A stretch of DNA of 64,000 nt from Massariosphaeria phaeospora (taxonomy: Eukaryota; Ascomycota; Dothideomycetes; Pleosporales). Every line of letters begins with the position of its first letter. Position 1 is the first letter of the stretch. The DNA lies in NCBI GenBank assembly GCA_011032825.1, contig JAADJZ010000008.1, forward strand, positions 930,001-994,000, in the 5' to 3' direction. The position numbers and the translations under genes are program-made. The notes under the pieces are model-generated. The model had not been told where the DNA came from. It made no database searches and worked only from the letters and a program-made list of their open reading frames with translations. This document shows positions 10,679-20,150 of the stretch, piece after piece.

Positions 10679-12275
10679 GGTTGCCGCGGTGCCTGTGTGT
10701 TATGTTTTGGGCAGCGTAGAAATCGCGAATAGATATGGCGCGGGGGAAGACTTTTGTTGCGTTTCGTACCCGTGTTGCGTCGAGCCTTCGCAGCTCAATT
10801 GCCGTATTGCCGTCATAGCGGCCATTGCCGGCACCCGATGACTATTACCAATCAACCTTGGAAGCGAGCTGATTGGCCAGCGCGATCACTGCACACTTCA
10901 ACACCCGCACATGCCGAATACTTTGCATTCCCGTAGCCTAGATGTTCAATTGACGATTGTTCAACTTCGAACGTACAAGTTTTCTGTGGCATGGCATGCT
11001 ATAGCCGTCAATGTCTTCTAGACAGTCTGCGCACGCCCCACGAGTACGAAGGTCGAATTTAGGTAACATCCAGTACCGAGCAAGAGTTGGCTATGAGTTA
11101 TACAACGACATGCGTGTGGAACTAGGTGGGTAGTGGGATAATAGAACGCCCTGCTAGGATTGCAGGCTTGTTGAGTCCGGAATGAAGCAGGATCGGTGTG
11201 AACTCTTTTGAATTCGAACACATGCATAGATTGAGTTCCAGATATGCCTGAAAGACTGTAAGAGTATGTCAGCAACCATGTAGAAGCTCTACGATACCAC
11301 TGCATCAGCTAAGAGTGTACAGAGCACCGTGTGACCACAATGGGGAAACAGCGGTGAGCCACTGAGGAAATTTCGTCATCGAACGTCCCCTCGCGCGGAT
11401 ATCGACTGTGTCTCAAGTGTACAACGAGGAATCCGGCATCTTTGGGCTTTGCGAATGGATACACACTCCTATCCGCTGTGGGCCGTTGCTCAGAGGGCCA
11501 GGTGTTTTGCCAGCGTTTGTCAGTCGGGTCCCGGATGGGAATGTGAAGAATGCTGTCTCCTCAGACTATCTCCCGACTGGTGTCCCCACTGTGGCGTCGG
11601 GTGCTGGGAAATGATGCAGGTGGCCACGGGGGCCATGCGGAAGACTTCTGCCATATTGACGTGAGCGTTTTGTTGCTGGTGGCGGACGCTTGACGGGTCA
11701 GATTATCACCGTCCGACGAGTCCAATCTGGAAAGCCCGAGAATATCTCTGCGCAAAGAAGTGCTTTTCGTTAGGCGAACGAATGTCGTCGGAGGCAGCTC
11801 GACGATCTTCGTGGGGACAGTTTGCTGCGGCTCTTGTGAGAGGCCCGGGCGCATGGCGGGGCCACACTGACGTCATTCGTTCAGTCACACGTAAGGCCGT
11901 TTTGCTGCAGCGGTGCGACACGTATCAGAGACATCGTGGGCCAGAGTACTTGCGGTAAGGTCCGCGGCGAGAATCCCTTCCTGCCGTTATTCCGTCTGCG
12001 AGGGGTGGGCTTAAGAGTGCCTCTTTCCGCACACGCAGCAGCTGCCCACAACACCCACCTCTCACCGCAAAATATATTGCATCCTTCGACACACTCTTTT
12101 CTATCTCTAACCTCCTCTCGACGGACCACTCTCCGCCCGCTAGCCTCCGTCAGGCTCGCCGCGGTACAGTGCGGCCGTTCTCTCCAATCACAGCTGCTCC
12201 GCCGCTGTGCCCCGACGTCAACGGCGACACCAGCATCGGAACCGGATTCCAGCCCGTGGGGCGCCCCTCTGAGCC
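10679..12275. other. Long divergent intergenic region
   Basis: About 1.6 kb between isa1 (minus) and the glycine-zipper gene (plus). The last about 250 bases are pyrimidine-rich with repeated CACAC/CTCTC tracts, as in a fungal 5' UTR. Short open frames at 11408-11664 lack any family signal. No RNA gene recognised. Confidence 0.45.
10848..10876. promoter_or_regulatory. Paired inverted CCAAT boxes upstream of isa1
   Basis: CCAAT on the plus strand at 10848-10852 and its complement ATTGG at 10872-10876 lie 170-198 bases upstream of the isa1 ATG. The CCAAT-binding complex, with HapX, regulates Fe-S and other iron genes in ascomycetes. A link here is inference from position only. Confidence 0.4.
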
Positions 12276-13932
12276 ATGTCTGTACTAGCCTTCAAGGCGT
12301 TGAGCTACGGCGTCGACAAGATTCCCGACAAAGTCTGGCACTCGGTTCCAGGCGGCGTCTTCAAGCCGTCCGACAGCAAGAACGCAAAGTCGTCCAAGCA
12401 GTCCCGCGACAGCCATCACAGAAGCGAGCAAAGGCACAGCGAACGCAGCGCACGCCGATCGCGACGAGACCGCAGCCTTCCGAGCGATTACTCCGACGAC
12501 ACCGACTACGACGACACCGACTACGACCGCGAATACCGCCGCAAAGAGCGACGCGGCCGCGCGAAGAGCTTGGGACGCAGCTTGAGTCGCAGCGCAAGCC
12601 GTGGGGGACACCGTCACCGTGACAGTGACATGGACGGAAGATACGATGAGTACGGCCAGGAGCCAGCGCGACGCGGCCCTGAGTTTCCTCCGCCGCCGAA
12701 CGCAGAGTACAGGCCCTACAACCCGCAGGACTATGCTCCTCCGGTAGCTGGGAGTGCGGCGCAGGTGGCCGATGGAGATCACGACGCCTACGACAGTCGG
12801 GCATCATCTGCGAAGCCCGAGTACGGTTATGCGCCTCAGGTAAATGACGTCTTTCGTTCTCGAAGCGCGACTATTCCACCAGGACCTCCACACACTCGGA
12901 AGCGTCCTTGGCCGCCGATTTTAATGAACCGATCTCTTTCGAATCAGTCGACCCTTCCAATGCCCCCGCGTTCTCCTTCTCTGGGCGCTCTCGCCCGCGG
13001 CTCTCCGCTTCAGACAGTCTTCACTCCGTCCTATGAACCGCCTTTGGCGGCACTGATCCATCGCTCAGCCACTAACCCTCCTCAGCCCCTAGGTTCACCT
13101 CCTTACACATCTTCTTCTGCAGCGAAGTACACTCCTGCAGGTGGCTACTCTGCGCCCCCGCCAAATGCCTCCATTCCTCCACCCAACGCCGGCTACGCAC
13201 CCTACAACCCTGCAGAGTATACGCCTCCTAGTCCTGTCAACAGGTCTTTGGGGAACAACTATCCAACTCCGCCACCCTTCTACCGACAGGAATCGCGCTC
13301 TCAACCCTCATTGGCACAATACCCGCGCCCTGATGATCAGGCCCAGCTCGCTTTCGCTGCACCACCGGACCGCCACGGCAGACCCAAGTCCTCGCACCGT
13401 CGTCGTAATGGCGATGGAAAGCATCACAGGGCAAGGTCTGCTGGTCACCATGGCCGCTCTCGCAGTCGCGTTACTGATCAGTTACGTGATAGGTTTGATA
13501 ACCTTGACATGCGTGAGAAGGACTTGGCGGCTTCGGTGGGAGGTGCGTTAGCTGGGGGACTTGTTGGCAATGCTATGGGTAAGGGGACGCTAAGTACTCT
13601 TGCAGGTGCGGCGATCGGAGCATTCGGCGGCAAAGAAATGGAGAAGCGGTATGAGAAGTAAGTACGATGGCAAAGTCATTACGAGATGTGTAGATATAGC
13701 ATCTGGTGGATGTCCTTGAAGAAATTTACTAATTCGGTGTCGCGCCTACAGAAAAAGGGACCCCCGAGAAGCTAGTCGAAGTCGCCGTAGCAGCGGGAGA
13801 CGCGACTATTCCAGATCACCATCCCGAGATAGAAGGAGGGAGGATCGATTTGACACTTCGAGCGATTCTGAATCCGATGACGACCACCGTCGCTCTATTA
13901 GGAGAAGGCGTTCTAGCAGGGTTCGCGATTGA
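12276..13932 (+). CDS. Arg-rich protein with glycine-zipper segment
   Basis: Exons 12276-13657 and 13752-13932 give 520 aa; the 94-base intron has GTAAGT, a CTAAT-like branch and CAG. The N-terminus (MSVLAFKALSYGVDKIPDKVW) is followed by long Arg/Ser/Asp and Pro/Tyr-rich disordered stretches, including twice-repeated YRPYNPQDY/YAPYNPAEY motifs. Near residues 420-450 comes a glycine zipper, ASVGGALAGGLVGNAMGKG then LAGAAIGAFGG, typical of Gly-zipper/17-kDa-antigen-like segments that pack against membranes. The second exon adds an Arg/Ser-rich tail. Without splicing it would end right after EKRYEK. Function unknown; membrane association is inference. Confidence 0.82.
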
Positions 13933-15005
13933 GATGCTGAACTGGTTACTGAAGGTTTGAATCGGGATTTTGAAAATCCAAGGAACACCGCTGTTAGCTC
14001 ACTGGTTCTGCTTTTCTTGGATACGATAACGACAATCACGCATGGCGACGGCTCATGACTCACGACGGATAGAGAGACTTGTACCATTAGTGCAGTGTTA
14101 GTGGTAGTTTTTTCAAACTTGTTTTGGGGGATTTCCTTTGCTTCTTTGTGCGCTTTTTGAGTGAGCGAGGAGATACATCTGATCGAACTTGAACTGGGCT
14201 AGATTGAGCAAGCGACTGGTCGAGAGGTTTTGTTCTCCTTGAGACTTCTGGGTAGACTACTCGAACTCAACAGATGAGGTGCGATTACAGCAAACAATTC
14301 GGATAATTTTGGAGAATTGTTGAATGGCGTGGCGTCGGTATCATATCATGTCTCTCACCAGTCTCGGTATGTATGCAAAAATTATCCGTGTGATAATATG
14401 GATATGGATAACATCTTGCTTGAATTCTTGGTTCTTACCCTATTAATTAATACCTTAAATCAGGCATCTGCCTCTTTAGCACCCCGGACAGACATGACCA
14501 CGGGCGTGAAACATGCTGGTAAGGCATATATGTTCTAGTAAGAGTAACGCGAGTAATCCTTCGCGCACTAGACGCTTACAGGCAAAATTAACTGAGTTGT
14601 AGTAACTCAGCGTCTGATGCTATCTATTTGTAGAAAATCTCGTAGCGTTGTACAGGATGTCTGCTGTTTTATGCAGTGAAATTGAAATGCTCCGGAGTAA
14701 AGTAGCTGCGCGCCTGCTCCGAAGTATCTTGGCGAGCATGCATAGCAAGGAAAGCACGTACGTCACTTTCTCCATCACACTTCCGCGAACGTTTGGCGTT
14801 CATTACTGCCTCTGCTTCGATTGAATACACTACTCTGCAGGCCTCCCGAGAACGACCTTTTGGAAGCTGTTCTGCTCTTCTTCACGCGTCGGTCTTCCCC
14901 GCGGTACCCAACGTTATCGAACCAGCCCTGGAGACGTCATCCGCAAATTGTCAACGTCGGCCAACGCTCCAACGCAACTTCTCCACTACGATTTGGGATT
15001 CCGTG
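13933..15005. other. Intergenic region
   Basis: About 1.07 kb after the glycine-zipper gene. The part near 14290-14460 is AT-rich. An open frame upstream in frame with the next gene starts only with TTG at 14793, so it is not used. No further feature seen. Confidence 0.4.
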
Positions 15006-15866
15006 ATGCGTCCTGATAGCGATACCACATCCGCATCCGCCCCATGCTACTTCCTACACACCCTTCCGGCTGAGCTTCGGATCGTGGTGTACGATAATCT
15101 TCTTCTTGCGGACAGGCCTGTCAAGGGCAAGACCTCCCGGGGAGCGACAAGATACGGTCTCCATCCTGTCATCTTGAGAGTCAATCGGCAGATCTACGAT
15201 GAAGCTCATCCTGTCTTCTTCCGCAAAAACACATTTTATATCAGCAGCATCCCTGATGTACAACCTACAGACACGCAAGAAGCAGTCGAGGGACCAGCGC
15301 CTATCCAGTACTTTGACCCACCCATTCAGTCGAATCGCTGGAAGGAACTTCGCCACATTGTCATAGATCTCCTCTACTACCCGGCCGATCTGGTCACGCA
15401 ACCCGCTTCCGGGGCAATCAGCTGGCAACGTGTAGACCTAGGTGCAGCGGCCTACGTCTCGGCTCTGACCACGGTCCTTAACATAATTGGTTCCAATCTG
15501 TTGAGTCTTGAACTCACGGCGGATGCCGAACACGTTGATTTCTTCTGTGCCAAGAAATGCCTCGCCTCCTTCTTCATGTGCGATCGGGATCGCTCTTTCG
15601 CCCGCGCAATAGCCCATGTCGATATCGAGACTATTCCATTTAGCTTCGAGTTCCCAGACTGCTATTTCCGGACGGCGGTCGCGCCGGACATCTTCATGAC
15701 CAGGAGCATCTTGTTACTCGCGTGTCAGGTCATGTTCGATCAGAGCCAGGTGCGGATCAATAAGCTGCTAGCTGCGTTTGACTCTGAGGATGCGATGGCA
15801 GAGGTCGCAATAAACAATGAGCGGACTGATCTAGGACCGGTCTTCGGAAAGGGATTCCGGTTCTAG
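15006..15866 (+). CDS. F-box-like/2EXR-type fungal protein
   Basis: The first in-frame ATG at 15006 gives 286 aa. The N-terminal part reads FLHTLPAELRIVVYDNLLL and then LHPVILRVNRQIYDEAHPVFF. This is the LPxELRxxIY...LLRVNRQIYxEAxxVFY pattern of the large fungal 2EXR/F-box-like group. The rest has no recognised domain. Members are numerous in plant-associated ascomycetes and mostly uncharacterised; adaptor roles in ubiquitin ligases are assumed, not shown. The frame is open further upstream but without ATG. Confidence 0.75.
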   Translation: MRPDSDTTSASAPCYFLHTLPAELRIVVYDNLLLADRPVKGKTSRGATRYGLHPVILRVNRQIYDEAHPVFFRKNTFYISSIPDVQPTDTQEAVEGPAPIQYFDPPIQSNRWKELRHIVIDLLYYPADLVTQPASGAISWQRVDLGAAAYVSALTTVLNIIGSNLLSLELTADAEHVDFFCAKKCLASFFMCDRDRSFARAIAHVDIETIPFSFEFPDCYFRTAVAPDIFMTRSILLLACQVMFDQSQVRINKLLAAFDSEDAMAEVAINNERTDLGPVFGKGFRF

Positions 15867-16604
15867 AAAACGGCGAACTAGTTGAGCGACTTGCTTCGAT
15901 CCGAATTTCGTCTGCAGACGGCATAACAGTATAGTGATAGGCTTGCAAGGCATAATATACACCACTCTGCGGACTTTTTGGTTAAGCACATAGGCCCTAT
16001 GTTGCACAATGAAGCGGTCAACCATGAAGCAGAGTGTCTATCATAAGATCAGAAATGGTTTCAGTTTTCAGTTGCCCCAGGAGAGAAATACAATTATTTG
16101 TACTCTCGAACCATGATCCGATGAAGACTAGTTCCCCAGGAGGTGATTTGCCTACTCTATCATACAATTCCTTGCGATACCGGGCTGGCGGAGGGTCCAG
16201 GATTGACAAAAGGCGTGATTGGTAACTGCTACGCGTCCAGTAGCCGATGCTGAAGCAGCCCAGCCAGAGCGACAATGAAGGGAAATCGATGGCAGAAGTA
16301 GATATACTAGCATCGGACCGGGGTTGTCGGACCCGCTCCGTAGCCGAGCAGACATCTCCAGCATATCCGATCAGCCATCCACTTTCGTCGCAATACTGGT
16401 AAAGGGGGGTCGGATTGCTATAGATCGCTACCAGAGACTCTTCAAAAACTAGCAGTTATGCGGTCTTAAATCCGACTGCAGCCGAAGACCAATGTATATA
16501 AGGAAAAGAATATATTTTACATATTGATCATCATGAAGGTCTTTCCTACTTTACTTCGGACCAGCCAAAACTACACAACCGAGTGTTATACGCGAAACTA
16601 CACC
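15867..16604. other. Intergenic region with promoter of the FAD monooxygenase
   Basis: About 740 bases. The last about 150 are AT-rich and contain a TATA box (16495-16502). Nothing else recognised. Confidence 0.45.
16495..16502 (+). promoter_or_regulatory. TATA box of the FAD monooxygenase gene
   Basis: TATATAAG lies 38 bases before an in-frame ATG at 16533 and 110 bases before the preferred ATG at 16605. The distance fits transcription starting between them, which would favour the downstream start. Confidence 0.55.
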
Positions 16605-17891
16605 ATGCCTCTCAACATTCTCGTCGTAGGTGCTGGCATCTGCGGACCGGCGTTTGCGACCCTCATGCAGAGAGCCAATCCTAAGCACACCATCACGGTC
16701 TTGGAGCGACATCCCACACTACGCGCAACCGGACAGCAGATTGACCTAAAGCTTCAAGGGCCAACGATCGCGCGGAAGATGGGTGTGCTGGACACCATCA
16801 ACGCCCACCGCGTCGTCGAAACCGGCTTCCAGATAGAGAATTCACGCCGACAGCCGATAGCACACTTTGGCGTCAGTGACTATCCCGATGAAAAAGACCG
16901 ACCTAACTTCCTGAGCGAATGTGAGATCATGCGGGGAGACCTAGTGCAGACGTTCTACGATGCTAGTGTCGACCTGAGTGCGAAGCTGGACAAACACAGA
17001 GGCGAGGGCGGTGGACTGAAGTACGAGTTCGGGAAGACGATCAGTGAGCTTACACAAAACGAAGACGGTGTGGATGTCACCTTTACCGACGGCCAAGAGA
17101 GGCGATTCGATCTCGTCGTCGGCGCAGATGGCCAGTGGTCCAAAACAAGACGTCTCGCCTTCGGCCAGGCCGTCAACGACCAAGCGTTCCAGTCCCTCAA
17201 CGTCTTCGCCGCATACTACACCATCCCGCACGAAGCGGGCGACGAAGGCGTCGCCAGATCCTGCCTCGTCCCGGGCGCCAAGGGCATGGTGACCAGACCG
17301 GGCAAAAACCCAGCCACGACACAAGCCTGGCTCTTCACCATGAAGAACACGGAGCACCTCAAGCGCCTCAACAAGGAGCCGCTGGCCACGCAGAAATCCG
17401 CCTGGATCGACATGTTCAAAGACGCCGGCTGGCAATCCGACCGCCTCCTCCGCGGCCTCAAAACCAGCAACGACTTCTACGGCCACGAACTCGCCCAGGT
17501 CAAAATGGACGCGCTGCACAAGGGCCGCGTCGTGCTCGTCGGAGACGCAGGCTTCTGCACCAGCGTCTTCACGGGCATGGGGACGACGGCCTCGCTCGTC
17601 GGCTCGTACGTCCTCGCCGGCGAACTTGCCCGCCATGGCAACGATGTCGGCACCGCCCTCCAGGGATACGAGAAGACGATGCGCGGCCCGATCGACGAGT
17701 GGATGAAGCTATCCGGGTCTTGGAGCCCGTCGACGATGCCGTCTTCCAGGCTGGCGATTTGGGCAATGGAGAATGTGTTGTGGGCGGTGAATGGGCTGGG
17801 GATTCTTCGGTTGATGGGGGGGATGGGAGCGGGGGAGACGAAGGTTGCGTGGAAGTTGCCCGAGTATCCCGAGTTGAATTTGAAAGAGTGA
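16605..17891 (+). CDS. FAD-dependent monooxygenase (PHBH/TetX-like)
   Basis: Single-exon gene of 428 aa. The start at 16605 puts the dinucleotide-binding GxGxxG (ILVVGAGICGPA) at residues 9-14; an in-frame ATG at 16533 would add 24 residues. Further motifs are the DG motif (VVGADGQWSKTR) and the GD motif (VVLVGDAGFCTSVFTGMG), which together define the class A flavoprotein monooxygenases. Such enzymes hydroxylate aromatic or polyketide substrates using NAD(P)H and O2. The substrate cannot be told. A hydrophobic tail (IWAMENVLWAVNGLGIL) may associate with membranes. The P450 gene is tail to tail, 585 bases away, which makes a shared pathway possible but unproven. Third positions are GC-rich, and this creates long antisense open frames. 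Confidence 0.9.
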   Translation: MPLNILVVGAGICGPAFATLMQRANPKHTITVLERHPTLRATGQQIDLKLQGPTIARKMGVLDTINAHRVVETGFQIENSRRQPIAHFGVSDYPDEKDRPNFLSECEIMRGDLVQTFYDASVDLSAKLDKHRGEGGGLKYEFGKTISELTQNEDGVDVTFTDGQERRFDLVVGADGQWSKTRRLAFGQAVNDQAFQSLNVFAAYYTIPHEAGDEGVARSCLVPGAKGMVTRPGKNPATTQAWLFTMKNTEHLKRLNKEPLATQKSAWIDMFKDAGWQSDRLLRGLKTSNDFYGHELAQVKMDALHKGRVVLVGDAGFCTSVFTGMGTTASLVGSYVLAGELARHGNDVGTALQGYEKTMRGPIDEWMKLSGSWSPSTMPSSRLAIWAMENVLWAVNGLGILRLMGGMGAGETKVAWKLPEYPELNLKE

Positions 17892-18476
17892 TGTGGGGCT
17901 GGATTAACGTGTTGTTTCCAGGATTGGGTTGAGACGTGCAGAGGTTTTGTGGATTGTAACTGTAGAATAGGGTGTTGGGCTGGTCTTATTGACATATTAA
18001 ATATCTCTACTTACTGTTTAGTAATTGTATGATTATCACCCACTTTAATTGGAAAACGCGGACGTGGTGGCGGATCGTGAAGTGTTTTCGCAGCTAAGAT
18101 CGTACTAGAGAACCAAGCTCCGGAGGCAATTTCCCTTTTCAAATTTGGAGGAGTAACCCGATTTTTGCACCAAAACAAACGTTTCACTGGGATGCTCTCA
18201 GTTGTTTTGGCGCGTTTCTATCCAGTTCAGTAGGCACTGTCCCCACACGCACGTGATTTCAGTGAAGTTGAAGCCGTAGGTAGTATCAAGTTATAGCTTT
18301 TCAGGGCCTAGTATTAGATGCTCCCCATCATCGCTAATACTAGGCTTTATCAATTGCGTCATACGAACCACAGACTGCTCGAGGTCACGCTGGCGTCCTT
18401 CCGGCTCCACTGCCGTGGACCAAGTCACGCCAGGAACTATCCCGAGAATTGCCCGCAAGTAGCATACCGCCCACAA
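17892..18476. other. Convergent intergenic region
   Basis: 585 bases between the stop codons of the FAD monooxygenase and the P450. AT-rich around 17990-18050. No gene or terminator structure recognised. Confidence 0.45.
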
Positions 18477-20150
18477 TCAACGCGCCCTCTCTTCACTCCT
18501 CCTCACACAAGCAATCCTCATCGCCGGATCCAACGCCCAAGTGTCCTGCTCCCACGCCCACGCTTTCCCCTCCACATCTTCCAGCTTCAACTCAAAACCC
18601 CTCACCAACTCCACAATCAGGGCTTTCATCATCAGATCGACAACGTACTTGCCCAAGCAAACCCGCGGGCCAAATCCAAAGCGCCAGTAACAGTACCGCA
18701 CATCCTTCGCCCGCTGGACACCGCCCTCCTGCCATCTTTCCGGCCGAAACGCAGTGTTGTCGGGAGCCCACAGCGGATCTCGCACATTTAGCGCATTGGC
18801 GTCCACCACGAACTTCGTTCCTGCGGGAAACACGAAGTTGCCGAGGCGCCGTGGCGTAGGGCAGGATTGCGAAACGGAGAATGCAGCGACGGGGCGGAGA
18901 CGGCCTGATTCGAGGAGGATGTGGTGCAGGTAATTCGACTGAGACATCAGGTACGCAGACCTGCCATCCTCCGATGCCATCTCGGTTCGAATCTGGTCCC
19001 GCAGTTTCGACTGTGCTTGTGGGTCAGCTGCTAGAAACACGAGCGCCCATGCTAGCCCGCCAATCGTCACATCGAGGTTTGCGAACAGCATCTCGTCGAG
19101 CGTCTGGAGAAGTGCTTCGCGTGACATGCTGCCCTCCTCGACGGATGCGTACATCTGTACGATCGGGGCTGCTCCGCGCGTCTCGCCACTCTCACTCTTT
19201 CTCAGTGCTTCGGCGTGTGCGTCATCGTTCCAGCACGCCCAGGCCTTTTTGAAATCCCACAGCTCACGGAGAGCCGGAAGGGGCAGAAAGCGCGAGATCG
19301 GAAACCGTGTCAAACCGCCTACAATAATCGATCTGAAAACAGAATCACGACCAGGAATGATGGCAAGCAGGCGTGCTTTCAGTTCCGGCGTCAATCCGCC
19401 GTAGAGAATCTCCGCCAGTGCCAGGAAAGGGTAGACGCGCAAGTCTGCGTGCGGGTGCAGTTGCGTGCGCGTCGGTGAGTCAGATCCCGGCTTGCTGCTA
19501 AACAACGATTCGACATGCTCTTTCGCATAGCCTTCCACGGCTTGGACTTGCGACTCGGTTGCAGTGCGCACAAACGGTGGCTCAGTAGCGCGACGGATAG
19601 CTTTCCACTCCGCACCGCTCACCAGGCCTAAACACGAGCCCAGGAGCTGGTGCATCAGATAGCCGCTATCGTTTGCGTTCGCTTTGAGGTGTGTGTGGGA
19701 GTCTCTAAAGACGGCTTCGATGTCCGCGGGACGGGTGACTATGCTTCGAGTGCATGAGCATCAGCAATATGGACAAGAGAAAGCATGAGTGGGCACTAAC
19801 ATTTCGCCGTGGAAGCCGGACCATATTCTATACAGCGGCCCGTATTCAAGACCCCACTTCAAGCTGTTCTGACGCCCATAGATATATTTCTCGATGTTGC
19901 CCTGGCCGTTCGGAAACACAAAAGGCAGCGTCGGGAGCGATCGCCCGGTCTCAATATCGCGAATTGGATAGCGCAGGCGTAACAGGACCTATCCACAGTC
20001 ATCATTAACTTGATCTACTTACCCGAGCAGTCTCCAATCCATCGCATCTGGCGAACTCACAGTGAACAAATGCGACAGTAGATTATACCTCCGCACCAGC
20101 ACAACGCACCCACCCACCACCACGTTCAACAAGATCAGCGACATATACAT
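18477..20150 (-). CDS. Cytochrome P450 monooxygenase
   Basis: Exons (minus) 20061-20150, 19801-19988 and 18477-19743 give 514 aa. The introns are 72 bases (GTGAGT...ATAG) and 57 bases (GTTAGT, CTGAT, AAG) with consistent phase. The N-terminus MYMSLILLNVVVGGCVVLV is a membrane anchor. P450 landmarks are the helix C motif GAEWKAIRRATEPPF, helix I ANLDVTIGG, an ExxR variant in LLESGRLRP, FRPERW, and the heme loop FGFGPRVCLG with the axial Cys. Length is normal. The substrate is unknown. The helix I form FANLDVTIGG recalls P450s of epidithiodiketopiperazine clusters such as GliC, a weak hint from memory, and no such cluster is visible. Two GATA-type iron sites lie 121-152 bases upstream. Confidence 0.92.

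Noticed and set aside
16941..17636. 231-codon minus-strand frame inside the FAD monooxygenase
   Set aside because: Antisense to a clear flavoprotein; caused by GC-rich third positions.
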